A stretch of DNA of 64,000 bases from Glycocaulis profundi (GTDB taxonomy: Bacteria > Pseudomonadota > Alphaproteobacteria > Caulobacterales > Maricaulaceae). The notes below the pieces were generated by a model. That model worked only from the letters and a program-made list of their open reading frames with translations. It was not told the origin of the DNA and searched no databases. The stretch's first letter is position 1. Each line of letters opens with the position of its first letter. Made by a program: the position numbers and the translations under genes. This document shows, piece after piece, positions 25,330 through 34,877 of the stretch. The stretch is from NCBI GenBank assembly GCA_007050995.1, contig VJOU01000017.1, forward strand, positions 1-64,000, given 5' to 3'.

Positions 25330-28080
25330 GTGATCACCGCGGGGCTGACAGGCGATCTGCTTGGGGCGTGGTACACGTCCCAGTCCGCCATGCGCACTGC
25401 GGCTGTCGGCGGACCGAAGCTCTCCGGCGCGGGCGCGGGCAAGGCGCCTGAGCGCGATCCGAACGTGCTGCCGCCCTGGGACCCGCGCGGCGAGGTCGCG
25501 GCGCTCGAAACCCTCAAGCGTTCCGTGCTCGGCGGCGGCAAGTTCTTCGACAAGAGCTTCGGCGAGTTCTCGTCGATGAACGTGCCCAATGACGAGAAGA
25601 ATCTGTTCGCCCTGCATCAGGGCCTGAGACGGCTTCAGTCGCTGGCCGTCGCGGCCGGCGAGAAGAACGTGAACGCCTTCGACCAGATGTTCTGGGAGAA
25701 GAAGTTCCAGGAAGGGCTCGAACAGATGAGCGCCTTCTTCGGCGGCATGGATCTGGACAAGATCTCCGTCCTGCCCGGCGAGGACCTGACCCGCGCCCAG
25801 TCGGGCCTGTCCACCCCCCGCGGGATCAGCGAATACACCACCGGCATCGTCCATCGCGGCGCGTTCGACGCCGAGGTCGCCGCCTTCCAGGGCGACGTTC
25901 AATTCGACATCACGGTCCGCAAGAACGGCCAGGACATCACCATCGCCATCGATCTGGACGAGCTGGGCGCGCAGCCGCGCACGCTCGACACCGTGATCGG
26001 GCACATCAATTCCAAGCTGGAAGAGAACGAGATCTTCACCCGCTTCGAGCGGGTGCGGATCGGCACGCCCAACGAGTTCGGCAACATCACCGGCAATGAC
26101 TGGGGCTTCAAGATCAACGGGATCCTGACCGAGCAGGTCTCGTTCGACGCCCCGGCCGGCCAGCCCGCGGTCTACATGTCGGCGATCAGCGGCACGGGCG
26201 ACAACGCGGCGGGCCAGCTGATCAAGCTCACCGACGTCTTCGACGACCCCAAGACCGCCTTCGCCAAGCGCATCCAGGCCGACCCCACCCTGACCGAGAA
26301 AGAGATTTTCGGCAGCGACGAGACCCGTCAGGTCGCCACCGCCAACCCGCTGACCATCCACGACATCGCCCAGGGGCCCGATGGCGGCATCTACGTTGTC
26401 GGCCAGACCCAGAGCGCGGCCAACGGACAGGACATCCGCGGCGAGAGCGATCTGGTCCTGATGCGCTACGATTCCAACGGCAAGCTGGTGTGGTCGCGCA
26501 CGCTGGGCGCCGCGGACGAGGCGTCCGGCGCCTCGCTGGCGGTCGGCCCTGACGGCAGCGTCGCCGTGGCGGGCTCGGTGACCGGCGCGCTGGGCGACAC
26601 CCGGCAGGCGGGCGGGCAGGACTCGCTGGTGGTCAAATACGGAGCGGACGGCGTGGAGCAGTGGGCCCAGCGCTTCGGCGGCACGGGCAATGACCGCGCG
26701 AACGCGGTGACCATCGGCGCGGACGGCACGGTCTTCGTGGTCGGCGAGGCCCGGGGCGGCTTCGACGGCATGGCCAATCTGGGCAGCCTTGACGGATATG
26801 TGCGCGCCATCGGCGCGGACGGGCAGACCCTTTACACTCGCAGCGTGGATTCCGGCCCCGGCATCGAACGCTCGCAGGCGGTGACGACCGCGCCGGACGG
26901 CGGGCTGCTGATCGCCAGCGAAGTGGACGGCCGCGCCGTGCTGACCCGGTTCGCGCCGGGCGATGACGGCACGGGCGAGCCTGAATGGTCGCTCGACATG
27001 GGCGCGCTCAATGGCGGGCGGATCACCGCGATCAAGGCGGACGCGGACGGCTCGGTCTACCTGACTGGCGGCGCGGGCGCGGGCTTCGCCCCCTCCCCGC
27101 CCGTGAACGAAAATTCCGGCGGGCGAGACGCCTTCCTGGTCAAGGTCGGCGCGGGCGGGCAGGTGGACTACACCACCTTCCTGGGGACCGACGGCGACGA
27201 TCTGGCCACCGGCATCGATGTGGTGGACGGCAAGGTCTATCTGTCGGGCTCCACCACCGGCTCGCTGCCCGGAGCGGAGCTGTCCGGCTCGCGCAATTCC
27301 TTCGCGGCGGGCTTCGACGCGGTCAGCGGCGCGCATGAATGGACCCAGCAGATCCCCGGCTATGGCGGCTCGTCTCAGGCCACCGGCATCGTGGTCGATC
27401 CCAAGGGGGATTCGGTGCTCGACCGGCTGGGCCTGCCCTCGGGCCAGATCACCTATGCCGACACCCGCGTGGTCACGGCCCATTCAGCGACCCGCAGCGG
27501 CGACCATTTCTACATGACCGTGGATGGCGGCCGGAAGCGCAAGATCACCATCGAGCCGGGCGAGACGATGCGCTCGCTGACCTTCAAGATCAACGCGGTG
27601 CTCCTGAACAAGGGCAACGCCTCGGTGGCCCGCGCCAATGGCGGCGACGCGCTCAGGATCGAGCCGCGCCAGGGCGTGAAGATCGAGTTCTTCCGCGGCG
27701 ACGACGGACAGGACGCCCTGTCCGGGCTGGGCCTGCCTGAAGGCCAGGTGCGCGGCAAGCCCAAGACCGGCTCGCGCGACGAGACCAGCGCCGCCCCGCC
27801 CGTGTTCGCGCTGGGCCTGTCATCAAGCCTGTCCATCAAGGACCAGAACAGCGCCAAGGCCGCCACAGACGCGCTGCAGAAGGCCATCGAGACGATCCAG
27901 AACGCCTGGCGCAAGCTGACCGAAGACCCTGCGCTGAACGACCTGCTGCAGGGCCCGGCCAACGGCCGGCGCGGCGGCACGGTGCCCGCCCATCTCCAGT
28001 CCCAGCTCGCCAACTACCAGTCGGGCCTCGATCGGCTCATGGCGGGGCCGAGCGCGGGCCAGTCCTTCGGGCTGTTCTAG
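25330..28080 (+). CDS. Large beta-propeller (SBBP-repeat) protein, possibly FlaEY-like flagellar protein
   Basis: 916 residues from a GTG at 25330 behind GAGGAG. No signal peptide. N-terminal helical part (1-170), a segment with ITVRKNGQDITIAIDLDE (about 190-260), then several propeller blades at about 340-690, each with a G.D...V...YD/YGADG..W pattern, as in SBBP repeats. Residues 700-830 repeat the ITVxKN-like fold (HFYMTVDGGRKRKITIEPGE) with two LGLP motifs, and the C-terminal helix (SAKAATDALQKAIETIQNAW) looks flagellin-like. Caulobacter has a long flagellar regulatory protein, FlaEY, of comparable size; identity with it is my guess. Stop codon nested in the convergent gene (CTAG). Confidence 0.65.
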   Translation: MITAGLTGDLLGAWYTSQSAMRTAAVGGPKLSGAGAGKAPERDPNVLPPWDPRGEVAALETLKRSVLGGGKFFDKSFGEFSSMNVPNDEKNLFALHQGLRRLQSLAVAAGEKNVNAFDQMFWEKKFQEGLEQMSAFFGGMDLDKISVLPGEDLTRAQSGLSTPRGISEYTTGIVHRGAFDAEVAAFQGDVQFDITVRKNGQDITIAIDLDELGAQPRTLDTVIGHINSKLEENEIFTRFERVRIGTPNEFGNITGNDWGFKINGILTEQVSFDAPAGQPAVYMSAISGTGDNAAGQLIKLTDVFDDPKTAFAKRIQADPTLTEKEIFGSDETRQVATANPLTIHDIAQGPDGGIYVVGQTQSAANGQDIRGESDLVLMRYDSNGKLVWSRTLGAADEASGASLAVGPDGSVAVAGSVTGALGDTRQAGGQDSLVVKYGADGVEQWAQRFGGTGNDRANAVTIGADGTVFVVGEARGGFDGMANLGSLDGYVRAIGADGQTLYTRSVDSGPGIERSQAVTTAPDGGLLIASEVDGRAVLTRFAPGDDGTGEPEWSLDMGALNGGRITAIKADADGSVYLTGGAGAGFAPSPPVNENSGGRDAFLVKVGAGGQVDYTTFLGTDGDDLATGIDVVDGKVYLSGSTTGSLPGAELSGSRNSFAAGFDAVSGAHEWTQQIPGYGGSSQATGIVVDPKGDSVLDRLGLPSGQITYADTRVVTAHSATRSGDHFYMTVDGGRKRKITIEPGETMRSLTFKINAVLLNKGNASVARANGGDALRIEPRQGVKIEFFRGDDGQDALSGLGLPEGQVRGKPKTGSRDETSAAPPVFALGLSSSLSIKDQNSAKAATDALQKAIETIQNAWRKLTEDPALNDLLQGPANGRRGGTVPAHLQSQLANYQSGLDRLMAGPSAGQSFGLF

Positions 28081-29135
28081 GCCTTCTCGGCGATCGACCA
28101 GGCGTAATCGGCCATCGGCGCGACCAGCGCGCCCAGCTCTTTCGCCCGCTCGTTGGAGGCGTTGCCCTGCAGCGAGCGCGCGTAGACGCCCTGCGCGATC
28201 CCGGCCAGCCGGAAGATGTTGTAGGCGATGTAGAAATCGAGCTTGGGGATCGTCTCCCGCCCCGTGCGCGCGCAGTAGGCCGCGACGTATTCCTCTTCAG
28301 TGGGGATGCCCAGCGCGGTCAGGTCCGCACCCAGGAAGCCCGAACGGATGTCCTTCGGCGTCCGCCACTGCATGAGCTGGTAGGTGAAGTCCGCCAGCGG
28401 ATCGCCCAGCGTGGACAGCTCCCAGTCCAGCACCGCGATCACTTTCGGCTCGGTCGGATGGAAGATCATGTTGTCCAGGCGGTAATCGCCATGAACCACG
28501 CTGGTGCGCTCCTGTTCGGGGGCGTTCGCGGGCAGCCATTCGATCAGCCGGTCCATGGCCGGGATCGGATCGGTCTCGGCGGCCTTGTACTGCTTGGTCC
28601 AGCGGCCGATCTGGCGCTCGAAATAATTGCCCGGACGGCCATATTCAGCCAGCCCCGCGGCCTCGTGGTCGATGCCATGAAGCTGGGCCAGCGCGGCGTT
28701 GGAGGCGTCATAGATCGCCCGTCGCTCGTCGGGCTCCAGCGCGGGCAGATACGCGTCCCAGAAGATGCGCCCGTCCACGAAGTCCATCACGTAAAAGGCC
28801 GTGCCGATGACGGCGTCGTCCTCGCACAGCCCGTGCATGCGCGGAACGGGGAAGCCCTGCGCGCCCAGCGCGCGCATGACGGTGAACTCGCGGTCCACCG
28901 CGTGGGCGGAGGGCAGCAGCTTGCCCGGCGGCTTGCGCCGGAGTACGTAGCGCCCGCTTTTCGCGTCGATGCGGTAGGTTGGGTTGGACTGCCCGCCCTT
29001 GAACTGGCTGACCGTGATCGGGCCTGAGAAGCCGGTCACGTTCTCGGCCATCCAGCGCTCCAGCGCCGCCTCGTCGAAGCGCAGCGCGTCCGCGACCGGC
29101 TTGGCGCCGGAATAGGTGTCGTCGAGTCCGCTCAT
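28077..29135 (-). CDS. APH-like phosphotransferase (ACAD10/11-type kinase domain)
   Basis: 352 residues with the aminoglycoside-phosphotransferase fold: a Gly-rich loop FKGGQSNPTYRI, a Lys in YVLRRKPPG, the catalytic loop VVHGDYRLDNMIF and the metal Asp in VLDWELSTLGDP. Proteins of this type occur next to acyl-CoA dehydrogenases and are thought to phosphorylate hydroxyacyl compounds, but no such neighbour is seen here. Its start overlaps the stop of the upstream amidohydrolase (ATGA), so they are cotranscribed. Its stop lies inside that of the convergent propeller gene. Confidence 0.85.
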   Translation of the reverse strand: MSGLDDTYSGAKPVADALRFDEAALERWMAENVTGFSGPITVSQFKGGQSNPTYRIDAKSGRYVLRRKPPGKLLPSAHAVDREFTVMRALGAQGFPVPRMHGLCEDDAVIGTAFYVMDFVDGRIFWDAYLPALEPDERRAIYDASNAALAQLHGIDHEAAGLAEYGRPGNYFERQIGRWTKQYKAAETDPIPAMDRLIEWLPANAPEQERTSVVHGDYRLDNMIFHPTEPKVIAVLDWELSTLGDPLADFTYQLMQWRTPKDIRSGFLGADLTALGIPTEEEYVAAYCARTGRETIPKLDFYIAYNIFRLAGIAQGVYARSLQGNASNERAKELGALVAPMADYAWSIAEKA

Positions 29136-30439
29136 GGCTGCACGTGCACCACGCCGCCCAGCATCACGAAGTCCACGTCCAGCATTTCGGATATGTCCTC
29201 CAGCGGATCGCCGTCCACCGCGATGATGTCGGCGAACTTGCCCGCCTCCAGCGTGCCGATGTCCGTGTCCATGCCCAGATGGCGCGAGGCGATCACCGTG
29301 GCCGAGCGCAGGGCCTCCGCCGGGGTCATGCCCGCCTCGACCATCAGCTCCAGCTCCCGCCCGTTGTCGCCGTGGGCGGACACGCCGGAATCGGTGCCGA
29401 ACGCCACCGTCACCCCGCCCGCATGAGCGCGGCGGAGCATGTCGAGCATCTGCGGGCCGGCCTCGAGCGCCTTCTGGCGCTGGAAGGGGCTCATCCAGTC
29501 CGCGCCGCTTTCCGCGGCGATGGTCACGAACTCGCCCGCCATCACCGTGGGCACCAGATACGCGCCGTTGTCGCGGAACAGGCGGATGGACTCGTCGTCC
29601 AGGAAGGTGCCGTGCTCGATGGCGTGACCGCCCGCGCGCAGGAAGGCGTTCACCCCCGACAGCCCGTGGGCGTGGGCGGTCACCCGCCGGCCCATCATCT
29701 CTGCCGCCTGCACGATGGCTTCCAGCTCGGCGTCGAAGAACTGCACCTCCAGCCCCGCGCCGGTGTCCGACAGAACCCCGCCGGTGGCCGTGATCTTGAT
29801 GATGTCCGCCCCGTTCTGGATCAGCTGGCGCGTTGCGCGCGCGCAGTCGTCCGCCCCGTTGCAGGCGAAGCGGCTGGGGAACATCTGAGTGATTTCAGGA
29901 TTATAGCCGTTGATGTCGCCATGCCCGCCGGACGGCGAAATGGACGGCCCCGCCGCACGCAGGCGCGGGCCGATGGCGTCGCCGTTCGCGATGGCCCGGC
30001 GCAGCGCCATGATCGCTTCAAGGTCCGCGCCGACGTCCTGAATGGTCGTGAAGCCCGCCTCCAGCGTGATCCGCGCGTTGCGCGCGCCCTGGAAGGCCAT
30101 GTCCGCGCTGGACAGGGTGAAGCGCTCCAGCCGGCTGTTCGCGCTGCGCTCGCGCAGGATATGGACATGGCTGTCGATCATGCCGGGCATGACCCAGTGG
30201 TTCGAAAGGTCGATGACCTCCGCGCCGTCAGGAGTGACGAAGCCGTCCTCGATGGCCTCGATCCGCCCGTCGCGGATCACCACCGACGCCTCGGCGCGCG
30301 CGCTCTGGCCCGGTTCCGCAATCAGATGGCCCGCATGGATGACCTGCAGGCCCTCCCCCACAGTCTGGGCGGACGCCAGCCCGGCGAAGGCCGCCGCGCT
30401 CAGAGCCGCGGCGCAAAGGCTTGAAATCAGATGCTTCAT
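29132..30439 (-). CDS. Exported metal-dependent amidohydrolase (imidazolonepropionase/prolidase-like)
   Basis: 435 residues from the ATG at 30439 (MKHLISSLCAAALSAAAF, signal peptide to about 24). Metal motifs of the amidohydrolase superfamily: MIDSHVHILRE (HxH), IIKITATGG (carbamylated Lys position), TAHAHG, AIEHGTFLD and FGTDSGVSAHGDN. It probably cleaves a peptide or cyclic amide in the periplasm, as related Pro-/Xaa-Arg dipeptidases do. First gene of a two-gene operon with the APH-like kinase and divergent to the M3 peptidase. Confidence 0.88.
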   Translation of the reverse strand: MKHLISSLCAAALSAAAFAGLASAQTVGEGLQVIHAGHLIAEPGQSARAEASVVIRDGRIEAIEDGFVTPDGAEVIDLSNHWVMPGMIDSHVHILRERSANSRLERFTLSSADMAFQGARNARITLEAGFTTIQDVGADLEAIMALRRAIANGDAIGPRLRAAGPSISPSGGHGDINGYNPEITQMFPSRFACNGADDCARATRQLIQNGADIIKITATGGVLSDTGAGLEVQFFDAELEAIVQAAEMMGRRVTAHAHGLSGVNAFLRAGGHAIEHGTFLDDESIRLFRDNGAYLVPTVMAGEFVTIAAESGADWMSPFQRQKALEAGPQMLDMLRRAHAGGVTVAFGTDSGVSAHGDNGRELELMVEAGMTPAEALRSATVIASRHLGMDTDIGTLEAGKFADIIAVDGDPLEDISEMLDVDFVMLGGVVHVQP

Positions 30440-30596
30440 CGTCACTCTCCCCGAATTCTTGTTGCGCCTTTTGTCCGATGCTCCATACCGAAGAGTCAAA
30501 CCCGATCACGGCGACGTGAGAGGTTACGAGGCTTTAAGTGGACGCCCGCGCGCGCGTGGACAACATCGTCCGATCTTTCAAAACGGGGAGCTGGCC

Positions 30597-32474
30597 ATGC
30601 GTCGGAACATCACCACCCTTCTGGCCTGCACGGCCGCCATCGCGCTGGCGTCCGCCAGCCACGCCCAGGACGAGGCCGCGCCCGATGAGCGCTGGACCTG
30701 GGACGTCACCGCCCTTTACGCCGACCGCGAGAGCTGGGACGCCGACAGGCGCGCCGGGCTGGAACAGGCCGGCGCGCTCGCGCAGCTCGAAGGCACGCTC
30801 GACGACGGCCCCGACGCCTTCCTGCGCGTGATGCAGGCCTATTCGGACGCCATGCGCACCGTGCTCCGGGTGTGGACCTATGCGGGGCTGGTGGCGGACG
30901 AGAACCTCGCCGATCCCGAGGGCCAGGCCCTGCGCCAGCAGGCGATGGCGCTGTACTCGGAAATCTCCCAGGCGGGCGCGTGGATCGATCCGGCCATCAT
31001 CGCGCTGGGCGAGGAGACGGTGTGGTCGTATTTCGAGGCCGAGCCCGAGCTCGCGCCCTTCCGCCAGATGGTCCGCACCACCCTGCGCCAGGGCGATCAC
31101 ACCCTGTCCGACCAGACCGAGCGGGCGCTCGCCGCGCTCAGCCCGGCCACCAGCGCGAGCCAGACCATCTACGGCCAGCTCGCGAACTCGGAAATCCCCC
31201 GGCCGACCATCACCCTGTCTGACGGGACCGAGCTGCGGGTGGATTCGGCCGGTTACGCCCGCGGCCGCGCGCTGGAGAACCGCGAGGACCGCATCGCGGT
31301 GTTCGACGCCTACTGGGGATCATGGCAGCCCTTCACCGGCTCGGTGGGCGCGGCGCTGAACGGCCACGTCCAGAACGCGGTCGCCCAGTCCCGCCTGCGC
31401 GGCTATGACAACGCCCTGTCCGCGGCGCTGTCGGGCGGCAACGTGCCCGAGGAGGTCTATCGCACGCTGGTGGCGGAAACCAACGCCGCCCTGCCCGTCC
31501 TGCACCGCTATTTCGCCCTGCGCGCGCGGCTGCTGGGGGTCGAGGACCCGGCCTATTACGACATCTATCCCGACATGGTCGCCATCGACCGCGATTTCGG
31601 CATCGAGGACTCCATCGAGCTGACCCGCGCCTCCCTCGCCCCGCTGGGCGAGGATTATGTGGCGATGTATTCCGACGCGGTCTCCCAGCGCTGGATGCAT
31701 GTCTATCCGCAGACCGGAAAGACCTCGGGAGCCTATGTCAGCGGGGCCGCCTACGACTTGCACCCTTACGTCCTGCTGAACCACCAGGACGATTACAGCT
31801 CGGCGACCACCTTCACCCACGAATGGGGCCACGCCCTGCACTCCGTGCTGGCCAACGAGGCCCAGCCGTTCGAGACCGCGAGCTATTCGATCTTCACCGC
31901 CGAGGTCGCCTCCACCGTGCATGAATTCCTGCTTCAGGAGCACATGCTGGAGACCGCGCAGACGCCCGAGGAGCGGCTGTTTTATCTGGGCAACGCGCTG
32001 GAGCTGCTGCGCGCGACCTTCTTCCGCCAGACCATGTTCAGCGAGTTCGAACTGGCCATCCACGAGACGGTGGAGCGCGGCGAGCCCCTGACCGGCGCGG
32101 CCATCACCGCGCTGTATGCCGATGTCGTGCGCCGCTATCACGGCCATGACGAAGGCGTGCTGCGGGTCGACGACCTCTACACCCACGAATGGATGTTCGT
32201 GCCGCACTTCTACATGAATTTCTACGTGTACCAGTACGCAACCTCGCTGGCGGCGGCGGCCTATTTCACCGACCTCATCCTTGAAGGCGACGAACAGGCG
32301 CTGGAGCGGTATCTGGACGCGCTGCGCGCGGGTGGATCGGACGATCCGTATCAGATCCTGCTCGACGCGGGCGTGGATCTGGCCACCCCCGAACCCTACC
32401 GGGTGCTGGTCGACCGCATGGAGCGCACCATGGACGAGATGGAAGCGATCCTCGCGGAGATGGAGGAAGAGTGA
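30597..32474 (+). CDS. Exported M3-family oligoendopeptidase (PepF-like)
   Basis: 625 residues from the ATG at 30597 (MRRNITTLLACTAAIALASA, signal peptide ending SHA). The long open frame upstream (from 30042) is antisense of the amidohydrolase. The zinc motif is HEWGH with first His at about 408, followed 28 residues on by the ligand Glu in EVAS. The PepF-type N-terminal helical lobe fills 30-300. It cuts short peptides in the periplasm. It is divergent to the periplasmic amidohydrolase, so both may serve peptide use. Confidence 0.9.
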   Translation: MRRNITTLLACTAAIALASASHAQDEAAPDERWTWDVTALYADRESWDADRRAGLEQAGALAQLEGTLDDGPDAFLRVMQAYSDAMRTVLRVWTYAGLVADENLADPEGQALRQQAMALYSEISQAGAWIDPAIIALGEETVWSYFEAEPELAPFRQMVRTTLRQGDHTLSDQTERALAALSPATSASQTIYGQLANSEIPRPTITLSDGTELRVDSAGYARGRALENREDRIAVFDAYWGSWQPFTGSVGAALNGHVQNAVAQSRLRGYDNALSAALSGGNVPEEVYRTLVAETNAALPVLHRYFALRARLLGVEDPAYYDIYPDMVAIDRDFGIEDSIELTRASLAPLGEDYVAMYSDAVSQRWMHVYPQTGKTSGAYVSGAAYDLHPYVLLNHQDDYSSATTFTHEWGHALHSVLANEAQPFETASYSIFTAEVASTVHEFLLQEHMLETAQTPEERLFYLGNALELLRATFFRQTMFSEFELAIHETVERGEPLTGAAITALYADVVRRYHGHDEGVLRVDDLYTHEWMFVPHFYMNFYVYQYATSLAAAAYFTDLILEGDEQALERYLDALRAGGSDDPYQILLDAGVDLATPEPYRVLVDRMERTMDEMEAILAEMEEE

Positions 32475-32490
32475 GCCTTCAGGCCGGACG

Positions 32491-33141
32491 CTAAGCGGCG
32501 TCCGGCTGATTTTCCGGCGCGGCGGCGGCGAGCTCGGGAATGGCCCGGGCCGCCGCGTCCGCCGCGACCAGGCGGGGGAAGGCGTCCAGATCGACGCCGA
32601 AGCGGCGGGCGTTGAACATCTGCGGGACCAGATAGATCTCCGCCATGGTCGGGGCGTCGCCGAAGATGAAGCCGCCCTGCCCGTCCGCGGCCGCGGCCAG
32701 CTTTTCCAGCGCCTCGAACCCGGTCGCGATCCAGTGCCGCGCCCAGTCCTGCGCGCCCTCCTGCCCCTGACCCAGCTCGCCGGAGACCTTCTTGAGCACC
32801 CGCAGGTTCTGGATGGGGTGGATGTCGCAGCCGATGGCCGCCGCGAAGGCGCGCACCCGGGCGCGACGGACGGGGTGCGCCGGCAGCAGGGCGGGTTCGG
32901 GCCAGGTCTCCTCGATCCATTCGAGGATGGCCGGGCTCTGGGTCAGCACCCCGCCCGGCGTCTCCAGCGCGGGCACGAGCCCCTGCGGGTTGCGCGCCAG
33001 ATAGTCCGCGCTCCGCTGGGCGCCCTCCACCAGATTGACAGGCCGGGTCTCGTAAGCGACGCCCTTGTGGTTCAGCGCCAGCCGCACCCGGTAGGTGGTG
33101 CCGGAACGGAAATAGCCGTGAAGGATCAGGGGCGCGGGCAT
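32491..33141 (-). CDS. maiA: Maleylacetoacetate isomerase (zeta-class GST)
   Basis: 216 residues from the ATG at 33141 (MPAPLILHGYFRSGTTYRVR). The N-terminal thioredoxin fold has the zeta-class SS/SG active-site region and NPQGLVPALE. The C-terminal helical part has GCDIHPIQNLRVL, a maleylacetoacetate isomerase hallmark. It converts maleylacetoacetate to fumarylacetoacetate in tyrosine/homogentisate breakdown. It is divergent to hppD, an earlier step in the same pathway; homogentisate dioxygenase is not in the window. Confidence 0.9.
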   Translation of the reverse strand: MPAPLILHGYFRSGTTYRVRLALNHKGVAYETRPVNLVEGAQRSADYLARNPQGLVPALETPGGVLTQSPAILEWIEETWPEPALLPAHPVRRARVRAFAAAIGCDIHPIQNLRVLKKVSGELGQGQEGAQDWARHWIATGFEALEKLAAAADGQGGFIFGDAPTMAEIYLVPQMFNARRFGVDLDAFPRLVAADAAARAIPELAAAAPENQPDAA

Positions 33142-33298
33142 CGGGAGGCTCCGGGTATGGCTGCGGGCGGTGGATGAATTTAGTTGCAAATGATACTACC
33201 TTGCCTGAAGACGATGGCCGCCGGGCGCGCCGCGATCAACCCGCCCGCACCGGCCCGCGACAGATTTGACCATAGATCAGCCAAGCAAGGAGCGCCCC

Positions 33299-34375
33299 AT
33301 GGCCGACCTTTTCGAGAACCCGCTGGGCACTGACGGCTTCGAGTTCGTCGAATACACCAGCCCCGAGCCCGAGAAGATCGAGGCGCTGTTCAGGCTGCTC
33401 GGCTTCACCGCCGTCTCCCGGCACAAGAGCCGCGACATCGTGCGCTACAAGCAGGGCGACATCACCTTCCTGGTGAACCGCGAAAAGACCGGCCAGGCCG
33501 CGGACTTCCGCGCCGCGCACGGCCCGTCTGCCAACGCCATGGCCTTCCGGGTCAAGGACGCGAAGAAAGCCTACAAGGACGCGCTGGACCGCGGCGCCGA
33601 GCCCTACGGCGAAGAGCTTTGGCTGGACGGCGGCATCGCCCCGGCCATCAAGGGCATCGGCGGGTCGGCGCTCTATCTGGTCGACACCTATGGCGACGCG
33701 AACATCTATGACGGCCAGTTCGAGCCGATCGAGGGCGCGAAGGACGAGGGCGGCGTGGGCCTGGAAGACCTCGACCACCTGACCCACAACGTGTTCAACG
33801 GCAACATGGACACCTGGGCGGGCTTCTACGAGCGCGTCTTCAACTTCCGCGAAATCCGCTATTTCGACATCAAGGGCCAGCACACCGGCCTGAAGTCTCG
33901 CGCCATGACCGGCCCGTGCGGCAAGCTGCGCATCCCGCTGAACGAAAGCTCGGACGACCAGTCCCAGATCGCCGAGTATCTGCGCGAGTACAATGGCGAG
34001 GGCATCCAGCACATCGCCCTGACCACTTCGGACATCTACGCCACCGTCGAGAAGCTGCGCGCCAACGGCGTGAAGCTGCAGGACACGCCCGAGACCTATT
34101 ACGAGCTGGTCGACGAGCGCGTGCCCGGCCATGGCGAGGATCTCGAGCGGATGCGCAAGAACCGCATCCTGGTCGATGGCGACGCGGAGAGCGGCGGCCT
34201 TCTGCTGCAGATATTCACCACCACGAATATCGGCCCGATCTTCTTCGAGATCATCCAGCGCAAGGGCAATCAGGGCTTCGGCGAAGGCAATTTCAAAGCC
34301 CTGTTCGAATCCATCGAGCTCGACCAGATCCGCCGCGGCGTCATCAAGCCGAAGGCGGACCAGCCCGCCGAATAA
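33299..34375 (+). CDS. hppD: 4-hydroxyphenylpyruvate dioxygenase
   Basis: 358 residues from the ATG at 33299 (AAGGAGC just before). Two vicinal-oxygen-chelate domains; the iron ligands lie in LDHLTHNV (about 158-165), IQHIALTT (about 240) and FFEIIQRKGN (near 320). It turns 4-hydroxyphenylpyruvate into homogentisate. C-terminal GEGNFKALFESIELDQ is characteristic. A MarR gene follows after one base, and maiA is divergent, so these form a tyrosine catabolic locus. Confidence 0.96.
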   Translation: MADLFENPLGTDGFEFVEYTSPEPEKIEALFRLLGFTAVSRHKSRDIVRYKQGDITFLVNREKTGQAADFRAAHGPSANAMAFRVKDAKKAYKDALDRGAEPYGEELWLDGGIAPAIKGIGGSALYLVDTYGDANIYDGQFEPIEGAKDEGGVGLEDLDHLTHNVFNGNMDTWAGFYERVFNFREIRYFDIKGQHTGLKSRAMTGPCGKLRIPLNESSDDQSQIAEYLREYNGEGIQHIALTTSDIYATVEKLRANGVKLQDTPETYYELVDERVPGHGEDLERMRKNRILVDGDAESGGLLLQIFTTTNIGPIFFEIIQRKGNQGFGEGNFKALFESIELDQIRRGVIKPKADQPAE

Positions 34376-34376
34376 G

Positions 34377-34877
34377 GTGGCGGACGGCACTGACAGGCCC
34401 GGACACGGCGCGGGGGGCGGACGCCCCCTGCGCCTGTCGGCCTATCTGCCCTACCGGCTGAGCGTGGCCTCCAACAAGGCGTCCTCGATCATCGCGCGCG
34501 CCTACCAGGCCCGCTTCGGGCTGACGATCTGGGAATGGCGGGTGATCGCGGTGCTCGGCGAGGGCGCGGCCCTGACCGCGCAGGCGATCTGCGAAGCCAC
34601 CGCCATGGATAAGGTCACCGTCAGCCGCGCCATCCGCGCGCTGGACGAGCGGGGCCTCATCGCCCGCACCCCCAGCGCCACCGACCGCCGGGCGTCCGAC
34701 GTGGCGCTGACGAAAGAAGGCCGGGCGGTCTATCAGGACATCGCGCCGCTGGCGCTCGATTATGAGCGGGCGCTGCTGGACGGGTTCAGCGCGGACGAGC
34801 GCGCCCGTCTGTCCGACCTGCTCGAACGGCTCGAGGCGCGCGCGGACGCGCTCAACGCGGACGGCGACGGCTTCTAG
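34377..34877 (+). CDS. MarR-family regulator of the tyrosine locus
   Basis: 166 residues from a GTG at 34377, one base after the hppD stop; no earlier start is plausible because that frame is out-of-phase hppD. The winged helix spans about 35-130 (IWEWRVIAVLGEGAALTAQA, AMDKVTVSRAIRALDERGLI, RTPSATDRRASDVALTKEG). MarR proteins respond to aromatic ligands, which fits a sensor of the homogentisate pathway. Its stop is nested with that of the convergent MaoC gene (CTAG). Confidence 0.88.
   Translation: MADGTDRPGHGAGGGRPLRLSAYLPYRLSVASNKASSIIARAYQARFGLTIWEWRVIAVLGEGAALTAQAICEATAMDKVTVSRAIRALDERGLIARTPSATDRRASDVALTKEGRAVYQDIAPLALDYERALLDGFSADERARLSDLLERLEARADALNADGDGF

Noticed and set aside
25159-27483. 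774-codon minus-strand frame under the propeller gene
   Set aside because: It mirrors the repeat-rich plus-strand gene and has no ribosome site or recognisable domain.
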